A stretch of DNA of 64,000 bases, from contig NZ_CP134195.1 in assembly GCF_031585635.1 (NCBI RefSeq), forward strand, positions 1,798,001-1,862,000, in the 5' to 3' direction. Shown piece by piece: positions 27,715 through 35,420 of this stretch. A model generated the notes under the pieces. The model saw only the letters and a list, made by a program, of their open reading frames with translations, was not told the DNA's origin and made no database searches. This DNA comes from Paraburkholderia sp. FT54 (lineage in GTDB: Bacteria; Pseudomonadota; Gammaproteobacteria; Burkholderiales; Burkholderiaceae). The first letter of the stretch is position 1, and the number at the start of each line of letters is the position of its first letter. Both the position numbers and the translations under genes were made by a program.

Positions 27715-28901
27715 GAAGCGAAGTCCTCGGGATGCAGCGGCGCGATCGCGCGGACTTTTTCGCCGGCGGTCACCGTATGCACGCCTTGCAGCACGACGCG
27801 TTCGCCGTCCTTGAGACCCTGACCGATCACGACGGTGCGTTCGTTGTAACGCGTGACCGTGACGCGGCGCAGTTCCAGCGCGTTGTCCGCGGCGCGCACG
27901 ATCCACACGGCGGGCTGCATGCCGTCATGGAACAGCGCGGTGGCGGGCACGGTGAACGAGCCGTGCTGATTGGCCGAGGCGTTAGCTGGCGCGGCGAGTT
28001 CGATGTCCGCGGTCATGCCGAGGCGCACGTCCGGGCCGGGATTCTCGAGCGTGAGTTTGGCGCGATAGGTGCGGCTTTGCGGGTCGGCGGCGGGCGACAG
28101 CTCGCGCACGCGCGCGCTGAGCTTGCGCCCCGGCAGCGCGGCGAGCGTGACGTTGGCGGTTTGCCCGACCGAGAGCGCCGCGAGCGCGCTTTCCGGCACG
28201 TCGCACACCACGTCGATGTCGCCGCTCCACGCGAGGTTGTAGACGGCCTGGCCCGCGGAAACATTCTGGCCGGTGTCGGCCTGTTCGGCGGTAATCACGC
28301 CGGCGTGATCGGCGGCGAGCGTGGTGTATTGCAACTGGTCTTTCGACAACGCTGCCTGCTGGGCGGCCTGATCGCGCTGTGCGGCGGCGGATGCGTACGC
28401 ATTGGTGGTCTGTTCGAGCTGCGCGGGCGCGATCAGGTTTTCTCTGGCCTGCGCCTGATCGCGGTCGAGTTGCTGCTTCGCATACACGAGTGCGTGCTGC
28501 GCGGCGGCGAGTTGGGCCTGCGCGCTCGCGGCATTCTTCTGGGCGTCCGCCGGATCAAGGCGGGCGACGATCTGCCCGTTCTTCACCACGTCGCCGAGAC
28601 GCACGCGCCGCTCGACGATCTTGCCGCCGACGCGAAACGACAGCGGCGTCGAATAGCGCGCCTGCACCTCGCCGGGCAAGGACGCGGCCTGCGTGCCGCT
28701 GCCGTCCGCATGCACGACGACGGCCACCACCGGACGCGGTTGCGGCGCCACAACTTCTTTCTTCGAACACGCGGCCAGCGTGACGGCGCCGGCCAGAGCC
28801 AGGACGATCGCGCCGCGGCGCAAGCGCGCGAGACGACGATGCCGAGGCCGATGGGACTGCGGGCGCATCGCGGACGATGCGGGAAGACCGGGACGCTTCA
28901 C
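27711..28901 (-). CDS. RND efflux periplasmic adaptor (membrane fusion protein, HlyD/AcrA type)
   Basis: This is the adaptor joining pump and outer-membrane channel (about 396 aa from the GTG at 28901). It has a lipoprotein-type signal with an LAAC lipobox (in VTLAACSKK), so the mature protein is anchored by lipid. Lipoyl-like half motifs (FRVGGKIVERRVRLGDVVKNGQ and the later DHAGVITAEQADTGQNVSAGQ) flank a long coiled-coil hairpin. I chose the GTG because GGGGGC precedes it; ATG 28868 is the alternative. It is the first gene of the pump operon, and the promoter/operator lies at 29017-29044. Confidence 0.9.
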   Translation of the reverse strand: MKRPGLPASSAMRPQSHRPRHRRLARLRRGAIVLALAGAVTLAACSKKEVVAPQPRPVVAVVVHADGSGTQAASLPGEVQARYSTPLSFRVGGKIVERRVRLGDVVKNGQIVARLDPADAQKNAASAQAQLAAAQHALVYAKQQLDRDQAQARENLIAPAQLEQTTNAYASAAAQRDQAAQQAALSKDQLQYTTLAADHAGVITAEQADTGQNVSAGQAVYNLAWSGDIDVVCDVPESALAALSVGQTANVTLAALPGRKLSARVRELSPAADPQSRTYRAKLTLENPGPDVRLGMTADIELAAPANASANQHGSFTVPATALFHDGMQPAVWIVRAADNALELRRVTVTRYNERTVVIGQGLKDGERVVLQGVHTVTAGEKVRAIAPLHPEDFAS

Positions 28902-29016
28902 AATGCCCCCAACTGAAGACAACCAACGAACAGGGCAAGCCGCAGCGGCCCGCCAGTGAAGACGCGCCAGCCGTTCATGCAATTGGCATACGCGTCTGAC
29001 TTCGAATGTTGATTTG

Positions 29017-29044
29017 CATTCTAATACACACCTGTATTTGAATG
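29017..29044. promoter_or_regulatory. Near-perfect palindrome, TetR-type operator of the efflux operon
   Basis: This 28-base palindrome has outer arms CATTC/GAATG and inner arms AATACA/TGTATT around a 4-base centre (CACC); only one symmetric position besides the centre fails to pair. It lies between the divergent TetR gene (start 29087) and the efflux operon (start 28901). This is the expected place and size for a TetR operator that represses both promoters. Confidence 0.8.
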
Positions 29045-29086
29045 TTGCGGTGAATTGGAATTCTTTTCAGTGCTAGACTTGCGCCC

Positions 29087-29704
29087 ATGAAACGGCAACG
29101 ACTGACACGCGAGCAGAGCAAAGACCAGACGCGCGAGCGTCTGCTCGACGCTGCGCAAGCGATTTTTATGAAGAAAGGTTTTGTCGCGGCGAGTGTCGAG
29201 GACATCGCCGAGGCGGCGGGTTATACGCGCGGTGCGTTCTATTCGAACTTCCGCAGCAAGAGCGAGTTGTTTCTCGAACTATTGCGGCGCGACCACGAGG
29301 TCATGCAGGCAGGGCTGCAGGACATCTTCGCGAACGCGGCATCGCGTGAGGAAATGGAAGAGCGCGTGCTGCGCTACTACAGCAACCTGCATCGCGAGAA
29401 CAAGTGTTTCCTGCTGTGGGCGGAGGCGAAGCTGCTCGCGGTGCGCGACGGCCGCTTCCGGATACGCTTTAACGCGTTCATGCACGAGAAGCTCGAGCAA
29501 TTGGACGCGTACATTCGGGAGTTTTCGGCGCGGGTCGGCACGCCGATGCTGATGCCGTCGGAGACGCTCGCGATCGGCTTGATGGGCCTGTGCGACGGCG
29601 TGCAGTTCTTCTACACGGTCGACCCGCAGAACGTACCGGCGGAGAGGGTTGAAGCGGTGCTGGCGGGATTTTTCGCGCGCGTGGTGTTCGGGCGCGACGC
29701 GTAG
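29087..29704 (+). CDS. TetR/AcrR-family repressor of the efflux operon
   Basis: This 205-aa repressor carries an N-terminal TetR helix-turn-helix at about residues 13-60 (DQTRERLLDAAQAIFMKKGF, then the AAGYTRGAFYSNFRSK recognition region). A helical ligand-binding domain follows. It is divergent from the RND operon with a palindromic operator in between, so I infer drug-induced derepression of the pump and autoregulation. There is no good ribosome binding site before the ATG, so the transcript may be leaderless or nearly so. Confidence 0.9.
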   Translation: MKRQRLTREQSKDQTRERLLDAAQAIFMKKGFVAASVEDIAEAAGYTRGAFYSNFRSKSELFLELLRRDHEVMQAGLQDIFANAASREEMEERVLRYYSNLHRENKCFLLWAEAKLLAVRDGRFRIRFNAFMHEKLEQLDAYIREFSARVGTPMLMPSETLAIGLMGLCDGVQFFYTVDPQNVPAERVEAVLAGFFARVVFGRDA

Positions 29705-29724
29705 GCGCGGTGAAACGCGCTGAA

Positions 29725-29937
29725 TCAGTCGCTCGGCAACTGCGCGCAAGCGTCGGCCACCGGCGTGGCGCACACGTACGAATACTGGCCGCTGTAACGC
29801 AGCACTTCTTTACCGGCGTGCAGGACTACCTTGATGTCCGGGCAGCGTTCATAGGCGATAAAGGCCGAACAGGCCGCGGCGGACCAGCAGACCAGCGAAA
29901 ATGCGATTTTTTCGAAAAGCTGAAAACGGTGTGTCAT
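29725..29937 (-). CDS. Small membrane-anchored protein with Cys residues
   Basis: This 70-aa protein has one hydrophobic segment (about 11-30, KIAFSLVCWSAAACSAFIAY) and a short extracytoplasmic tail with three Cys residues (ERCPD, YVCAT, DACAQ). It may be a membrane-anchored or exported protein. The ribosome binding site is weak (GGAAA about 20 bases upstream). No family was recognised. Coding is supported by the reading frame and composition, and by its position in an otherwise empty 500-base region. Confidence 0.6.
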   Translation of the reverse strand: MTHRFQLFEKIAFSLVCWSAAACSAFIAYERCPDIKVVLHAGKEVLRYSGQYSYVCATPVADACAQLPSD

Positions 29938-29986
29938 GGCGATTGATTTGCGATTGATTTCCTTTCGGGCGCTATGTTACCAGAAT

Positions 29987-30005
29987 ACTAGGGTTTATAC
30001 CTAGT
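29987..30005. promoter_or_regulatory. Short inverted repeat ACTAGG-N7-CCTAGT
   Basis: A perfect 6-bp inverted repeat with a 7-base A/T-rich spacer (GTTTATA) lies about 50 bases upstream of the small membrane protein gene and 220 bases upstream of the LysR gene. It could be a binding site for either gene. Nothing else was recognised in 29938-30227. Confidence 0.4.
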
Positions 30006-30227
30006 CGAAATCCGCAATCATGCTCGCGGCAAGGCTCCCCGTGAGCCTGACATAGTGACGCGAGCGTCCCGGAAACCTGTCCGGATTGTCATGTCCAGGT
30101 CAGTGTTGGGACATGATCGGGTCGATACAATCGGATCGTTGGGCAAACCCGCGCGCGCCTTGCCGCACGGGTCGACACAGGCGCGAAGTGTGCGCCGGCC
30201 CGGCTTTACCGAGGCAGGAGTCGTCCC

Positions 30228-31286
30228 ATGAACCAATTGCAGTCGATGCGCGTATTCGTCAAAGTGGCCGACCTCGGCAGTTTCGTCGGCGCGGCCGGCG
30301 CGCTGGATCTTTCCACTGCGGTTGTCACGCGCCACGTCGCCGATCTGGAAGCGCGCCTCGGCACGCGGCTGCTGAATCGCACCACGCGCCGCCTGTCGCT
30401 GACCGAATCCGGTACGACGTATCTGGAGCGCGTGCGCCACATTCTCGACGACCTGGAAGGCGTGGAGCAGATGGTGGTGGCGCGCAATCACGAGCCGGTC
30501 GGCACCTTGCGCATCGTTGCGCCGGTGGTGTTCGGGCTGCACAGCCTCGCGCCCGTGGTGCAGTCTTATGCCGCGCGTTATCCGGATGTCGTGCCCGACG
30601 TCACGCTCGCGGATCGCCATGTCGATCTGGTGGAAGAGGGCTTCGACGTCGGCATTATGGTGGCGCGCAACATGCGCAGCGCGAGCATCGTCACGCGGCG
30701 GCTCACCACGGGCTCCATGACGGTTTGCGCGACGCCCGCCTATCTGGCGCAGCACGGCGCGCCGACCCGGCCCGAGCATCTGCTCTCGCATCCGTGTCTG
30801 AGCCGGCCGTCCGAGCAGGGCGGCGAAGAACGCGTGTTCACCGGACCGGACGGCGAAGTCCGCGTGCGCCCGACCAATGCGATCGTTGCGAACAATACGG
30901 AGATGCTCAGGCAGTTCGCGCTGCTGGGCATGGGGGTGGCGATCCTGCCGAGCTATCTGATCGGCCGCGATCTGGCGTCCGGGCGGCTCGTGCCGTTGCT
31001 GCGCGACTACCGTTTGCCGCAGATCGAAATCACGATTGCCTATCCGAGCCGTCTGCATTTGCCGGCGAAGGTGCGCACTTTTATCGATCACCTCGTCGAG
31101 CATTTCCAGCGGACGGGCCAGCAGACTCGCGATCCGCGCACCGTGATGCCGGCGCGTTCCGCGATCGAATCGGCGGAGGCGATAGCGGACGTGGACGACC
31201 TGCCGGTGACGGACTTGTCCGCCGATGCAGCGCGTCCCTTGCACAAGGCGGCGCGTGCGCGGATCGCGGCGTCGTCGCCGGTTTGA
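30228..31286 (+). CDS. LysR-family transcriptional regulator
   Basis: This 352-aa LysR regulator has an N-terminal winged helix-turn-helix (about 1-60, MNQLQSMRVFVKVADLGSF start, then the ARLGTRLLNRTTR recognition region). A periplasmic-binding-type effector domain follows (about 90-295). It is about 50 aa longer than usual because of a C-terminal tail (about 300-352) rich in Ala, Arg and Asp. The ribosome binding site AGGAG is eight bases before the ATG. No obvious divergent target exists, since the preceding gene is the small membrane protein at 29725-29937. Confidence 0.9.
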   Translation: MNQLQSMRVFVKVADLGSFVGAAGALDLSTAVVTRHVADLEARLGTRLLNRTTRRLSLTESGTTYLERVRHILDDLEGVEQMVVARNHEPVGTLRIVAPVVFGLHSLAPVVQSYAARYPDVVPDVTLADRHVDLVEEGFDVGIMVARNMRSASIVTRRLTTGSMTVCATPAYLAQHGAPTRPEHLLSHPCLSRPSEQGGEERVFTGPDGEVRVRPTNAIVANNTEMLRQFALLGMGVAILPSYLIGRDLASGRLVPLLRDYRLPQIEITIAYPSRLHLPAKVRTFIDHLVEHFQRTGQQTRDPRTVMPARSAIESAEAIADVDDLPVTDLSADAARPLHKAARARIAASSPV

Positions 31287-31329
31287 TGTCGACGGCGAGG
31301 GGCGTCGGGGGCTACATCGTCCCGACGCA

Positions 31330-31533
31330 GCAAGGCAGGCGGTACTGTCCGAGTTGTTCGCCGAGGCGGACTCGAAATCGCTGCCGATCAAAGTAGGCGC
31401 GCTACGTGAGCGCGACTCGAATCGTTTTTACCAACGCCACGGCTTCGTCAAAACTGCCGAAGGCGAATGGGACGTTTATCACGTGCGCGAGCCGCGCAGA
31501 CGAATCATCGTAGACGACCCACGTGTCCGCTGA
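31330..31533 (+). pseudogene. GNAT acetyltransferase fragment (C-terminal part only)
   Basis: The frame ELFAEADSKSLPIKVGALRE, followed by NRFYQRHGF and a WDVYHV end, corresponds to motif A/B and the end of GNAT acetyltransferases. The N-terminal two thirds, with the strands before the acetyl-CoA loop, are missing, and no start codon with a ribosome binding site is present. It lies directly after the LysR gene and is best read as a gene remnant. Confidence 0.65.
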
Positions 31534-31557
31534 TGCCGCGGCGACTGCGCGATTGCC

Positions 31558-31947
31558 TCAAATCCATACGTCGTTCGCCGCTGTCCGTTCGCTGATTGCT
31601 TCGCCAGTATTCTTCACGCCGCGCGGCTCGATCAGCAGCAGCTTCACTTCACGTTCGGCGTACGGTTTGTGCTCGGTGCCCTTCGGCACCACGAACATTT
31701 CCCCGGCCGAGATCAGTACGAAACCATCCCGCATGTCGATGCGCAATTGCCCGTCGAGCACGATGAAGGTTTCATCGGTGTCGGCGTGCTCGTGCCAGAT
31801 GAAATCCCCTTCGATTCGCACCAGCTTGAATTGATAGTCGTTCATTTCGGCGACCACGCGCGCTTGCCACTGGTCGTTGAAGAGCCGCAGTTTTTCCGCG
31901 AAGTTGATGGGCTGATACGGACGTTGAATGACCTGAGCGTTGGACAT
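31558..31947 (-). CDS. Cupin-domain protein
   Basis: This 129-aa single-domain cupin has a beta-barrel with the metal-binding motif 1 (HEHADTDETFIVLDG, residues about 52-66) and motif 2 (PKGTEHKP). It starts at ATG 31947 with GAGGAG upstream. The family often acts as a dioxygenase, isomerase or sensor domain, and the ligand here is unknown. It is transcribed in the same direction as the AraC gene upstream, with a 117-base gap, so a common transcript is possible. Confidence 0.85.
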   Translation of the reverse strand: MSNAQVIQRPYQPINFAEKLRLFNDQWQARVVAEMNDYQFKLVRIEGDFIWHEHADTDETFIVLDGQLRIDMRDGFVLISAGEMFVVPKGTEHKPYAEREVKLLLIEPRGVKNTGEAISERTAANDVWI

Positions 31948-32064
31948 CGCAGTGCTCCTCGTGAGCGGTTGTGTCAGGCAGGAGCGTACGATGCGACGGG
32001 TAGCGGGGTCTTGAACGTTTGTGCGCGCGGCCGTCCGGCGCGGCACGATCACGCGCGCCTTGCC

Positions 32065-32952
32065 TCAGCGCGCGCCGGGCGCCGACGAGCCGAGCATCTT
32101 CAGCCACTGGGCCGGGGCGACGCCCCAGGCGTGCTTGAAATGCCGCGTCATGTGACTCTGATCGGCGAAGCCGCTTGCCGCTGAGGCGTCGGCGAGCGAA
32201 GTGCCCTTGAGCACCAGTTGCCGCACGAGATCGAGACGCCGCATGGTCAGGTAGCGATGCGGACTGGTGCCGAACAGCGCGCGAAAATCCCGCGACAAAC
32301 TCCAGCGGTCGCGGCCCGCCGCAGCCGCGAGTTCATCGAGGGTGACGGCGCGATCGAGCGAGGCAAGCAGGTAGTCGCGTGCGCGCGTTGCCGCGCGGCA
32401 ATCCACGGGACGCGGCGTATCCGCGGCGCCCGCCACCGCGTCGAGGGCAACGGCTAGATCGTAGAGCGCGCTGTCCTGTTCGAGCGGGTCGATGACGCTG
32501 TCCATTGCGCGCAGCAGGTTCTCGGTGGCCGCGAAGAGGCGCGGATCGTTCGACAGGCCGCGTTCCACGAATGGCAGCGGCTTGCCGCCGAGCGCCTGCT
32601 GGAACAGCGCAGGATCGACATAGATCATGCGGTAATGGAAACCGTCGCCGGTGCCGGCCTGGCCGTCGTGCGGTTCGTCGGGATGCAGCACCATCGTGCC
32701 GCCCGGCAAACTGTTGCGCGTGCTGCCGCGATAGCGAAAGCTCTGCACGCCGGCCAGCGTGCGGCCGATCGCGTAGGTATCGTGCCGGTGCATCGCGTAG
32801 CCGGCCTGATGAAAGAACGCCTCGATCCGCTCGATGCCGCTCGCGCCGGCCGTCTGCGGCGAGCGACAGATCCAGTCCGCGCCGCGCTTCCCGTTTGACG
32901 ACACCGAAGGGGAAGGCGGCCGGGGCGGCGACGTTGCCGCTTCCTCGCTCAC
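32065..32952 (-). CDS. AraC-family transcriptional regulator
   Basis: This 295-aa regulator has an N-terminal AraC-ligand cupin-like domain (about 40-170; HRHDTYAIGRTLAG, then PGGTMVLHPDEPH) and two C-terminal helix-turn-helix motifs (about 200-285; VTLDELAAAAGRDRWSLSRD and ASGFADQSHMTRHFKHAWG). It starts at a GTG that overlaps the stop of the DUF2795 gene (GTGA), so the two are translationally coupled. The inducer is not known. Confidence 0.9.
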   Translation of the reverse strand: MSEEAATSPPRPPSPSVSSNGKRGADWICRSPQTAGASGIERIEAFFHQAGYAMHRHDTYAIGRTLAGVQSFRYRGSTRNSLPGGTMVLHPDEPHDGQAGTGDGFHYRMIYVDPALFQQALGGKPLPFVERGLSNDPRLFAATENLLRAMDSVIDPLEQDSALYDLAVALDAVAGAADTPRPVDCRAATRARDYLLASLDRAVTLDELAAAAGRDRWSLSRDFRALFGTSPHRYLTMRRLDLVRQLVLKGTSLADASAASGFADQSHMTRHFKHAWGVAPAQWLKMLGSSAPGAR

Positions 32953-33179
32953 GCACCGAGCCCCGGACCGTAATTGCCGCCGATCAGGCGCGTCACCGAG
33001 GCTACGTCGGTGTAATCCTGTTCGGGCAAGCCGTCCAGCATCGACAGCACTTCATTGCTCGCGCCGGCTTCGCGCGCGGCGTCGACCAGCGCGTCCTTGT
33101 ACGTCGGGAATTGGACTTCGCTCAGAAGATCGGCGATCTGCAAGTCAATCGATTCGCCGGGAATGGCCGATGCGGTCAT
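32949..33179 (-). CDS. DUF2795-type small protein
   Basis: This 76-aa soluble protein starts at ATG 33179 (MTASAIPGESIDL) with CAGGAG upstream. It is helical, with a conserved-looking stretch FPTYKDALVDAAREAGA and a second helix (VLSMLDGLPEQDYTDVASVT). This resembles DUF2795 proteins of unknown function, some of which accompany regulators. Its stop overlaps the AraC start, so the two are expressed together. Confidence 0.7.
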   Translation of the reverse strand: MTASAIPGESIDLQIADLLSEVQFPTYKDALVDAAREAGASNEVLSMLDGLPEQDYTDVASVTRLIGGNYGPGLGA

Positions 33180-33370
33180 GCAAACGCTCCTGTTTTTGGC
33201 AAGTACTAGTGGGACGTGAATGATGCGGCCGAACAAGGAACACACAATGCCCACGCAACGCACCGGATATCGCTTCACGCAGCGCGCACCCGTGCACGGC
33301 ATCGTCGCCGTTTCAGGCGCTATGAAGTCTCACGCATCCGGCCGGCGCAAGCATCTGCACACGCTATGCA

Positions 33371-33625
33371 TCAGGTCTGCAAATGCTCGTTCTGTCCCGT
33401 GAAGCTTCGCTGGAGATGCCGCGATTTGGGCAGCGCGATGTGCTGCCATTGTTGCGGACGATTATCGTCCGTGGCGGCGACGTCCGGCGCCGCGGGGGCG
33501 ACGGGCGCTGCATTGGCGCGTTCGGCAAGACTGCTGGCGTTCGTGCTGTCCGGCGCGGTGTGAACCGGCGCGGCAAAACACGAGGCTGACAGCGTCACCA
33601 TGGTCAACAGTGTCGAGGTTTTCAT
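33371..33625 (-). CDS. Small secreted protein
   Basis: This 84-aa protein starts at ATG 33625 (MKTSTLLTMVTLSASCFAAP) with an excellent AGGAGG ribosome binding site, and has a signal peptide of about 19 residues. The mature part is short, polar and basic at its end (ALPKSRHLQRSFTGQNEHLQT), with an Ala/Pro-rich middle. No family was recognised. The ribosome binding site and signal support a real periplasmic protein. Confidence 0.65.
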   Translation of the reverse strand: MKTSTLLTMVTLSASCFAAPVHTAPDSTNASSLAERANAAPVAPAAPDVAATDDNRPQQWQHIALPKSRHLQRSFTGQNEHLQT

Positions 33626-33918
33626 CGCCCGACCTCCTAAGCTCATGCGGCGCTGACAGTTGAGCAAGCGCTGTGCCGTCCCCGCGTCGAAAGGACGGCG
33701 CATGCTACACGCGGTGTTTTTTGCCGCAGTGTTCCAGCCGGCGGCTAACGCGCCTCTTCATCTTAAATGCGCAAATTCCGCGGAGCGCGCACCTTTGCGG
33801 CAAAACGATGTTGTAGATTTCAGATGATGGCAGAAACCTGGCGACAACGCAGCAGCCCCGTCACGAACGCTCGTGCCATGCTCATGCCGCGCTGCGGCAG
33901 GCGCTTCAGGCTCGGCTT

Positions 33919-35256
33919 CTAGCGCAGCGCTTCGAAGCGCGTCCACGGCCACGAAGGCCGGTCGCGCATGTAACCGTTCAGCCAGTTCCACTGCGGATGC
34001 CGCTTCATGAACGCCTGGGCATCGAACGGCCGCCCGCACGGATGGCCCCAGCGCGCGCTGAATGCCATCTCGCGCGCCATTTCGCTGTCGACCACTTTGC
34101 CGTCATTGGCGCCCCACGGATTGAACGGGCCGTGGTCGGTGCCGCCGAAGCGCGCGTCGTCCAGTTCCAGATGCCCGCAGATGGTGCGCGAGCACGGGTT
34201 GTCGTTGCGGTCGAGGTAGACGTCGTGATGATCGGCGATCATCTCTTTCGCCAGATCCACGTCGATCTTGCCACGATACATTTCTTCGAGCTGCATGAAG
34301 CGCAGACGCCGCGCGCCGTTCTTGCGCACGTCGGTATAGTCTTCGCCTTCACCGAGGCATTCCTGGTTGCGGATCTTCAGATCGGTCGCGGTGTTGTAGC
34401 CGCTGTAGAAACCGTCCTTGGTGCTCTCGAAACCGGAGAAGTGCAGCCCCAGTTCGTAGCGCGCGATCTCGCCGGTCTTGGCGTCGCCGAGCAGCCAGCT
34501 GTTCGCATAGCCGCCGTTATTGGCGATCGCGAACATTTCGCACCATTCGCCGATGCTGTTCGCGTACTGCGACGCGCGCCGCGAGCGGTAGAACTCGGGC
34601 GCGCCCGCCGCGTTGTAGCCGGCGAAGTTGGAAATGGTGGTCTCCGTCACCATCAGCCCGGCAGCGGTGACCCAGAAATCCGTGAGACTGGAAATGCAGC
34701 CCGGCAAGCCTTGCATGAGGATGCGATTGCCCTGATCAGGCACGATGTCGAAGACCACGTTGAACGCGTCGCCGGCGGCGTAGCGGTCCCACGAGTTGTG
34801 CGCCATCACGATGCGGCCGTCGCGGGTCGCGCGGCCGGTGGCGATGAACGCGCTGCAGTGGTGCCCGCGCCGTCCGCGCCAGGGCTTCAGGCCGAGGCTC
34901 GGCTGCTTTTGCGATGCGTGGGTGGGCCACCAGCTTTGGAGCAGATCCATGTAGCCGTTCCACGCCAGCACTTCGGCGAACGGCAGCTTCGCGCCGTCGG
35001 CGATGCCCTGGATCTCGTCGGCGAATTCGGTGTCGAGTTTGCTGGCGAACTGCGAGACGGCCGCGTTGACGAAGGTCTCGAAGTCTTCGCCGGTGTCCCA
35101 CTTCGCGAGGTAGCGGGCGGTGTGGATCGCGTTGCGGATTTCGGTGGCGAGCAACTGGCCGTGTTGCTCGCCGCGGTCGTACGGCTCGCCTTCGACATGC
35201 ACGAAAATCCAGCCCGCCTGGTCGCGGCGCACGGCGTCGGGGGACGGTTCGCTCAT
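33919..35256 (-). CDS. C45-type Ntn hydrolase / acyltransferase-like protein
   Basis: This 445-aa protein resembles C45 autoproteolytic acyltransferases and phospholipase B-like Ntn hydrolases. The likely N-terminal nucleophile after self-cleavage is Cys134 in GHHCSAFIATGRATRDG, followed by the typical MAHNSWDRY segment. Start ATG 35256 (MSEPSPDAV) has GGAGCG upstream. The natural amide or acyl substrate is unknown. No signal peptide is seen, so it is probably cytosolic. The ClC channel gene lies 164 bases away on the same strand. Confidence 0.7.
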   Translation of the reverse strand: MSEPSPDAVRRDQAGWIFVHVEGEPYDRGEQHGQLLATEIRNAIHTARYLAKWDTGEDFETFVNAAVSQFASKLDTEFADEIQGIADGAKLPFAEVLAWNGYMDLLQSWWPTHASQKQPSLGLKPWRGRRGHHCSAFIATGRATRDGRIVMAHNSWDRYAAGDAFNVVFDIVPDQGNRILMQGLPGCISSLTDFWVTAAGLMVTETTISNFAGYNAAGAPEFYRSRRASQYANSIGEWCEMFAIANNGGYANSWLLGDAKTGEIARYELGLHFSGFESTKDGFYSGYNTATDLKIRNQECLGEGEDYTDVRKNGARRLRFMQLEEMYRGKIDVDLAKEMIADHHDVYLDRNDNPCSRTICGHLELDDARFGGTDHGPFNPWGANDGKVVDSEMAREMAFSARWGHPCGRPFDAQAFMKRHPQWNWLNGYMRDRPSWPWTRFEALR

Positions 35257-35420
35257 CTTCGCTCCGATCGAAGGGCGGGCGTCCCGGTGCGCCCGTCCTG
35301 GCGTAACGCGCGCTGTCGGCGTTCGCCGCAGCGGTCTGTCCATTGTAGAGAATCTGCGGCGCTTTGCACGAGCCCCGAAGAGCCCGCGGGCGCGGCCTGA
35401 GAGCGGATTGTGCGCGGCGC

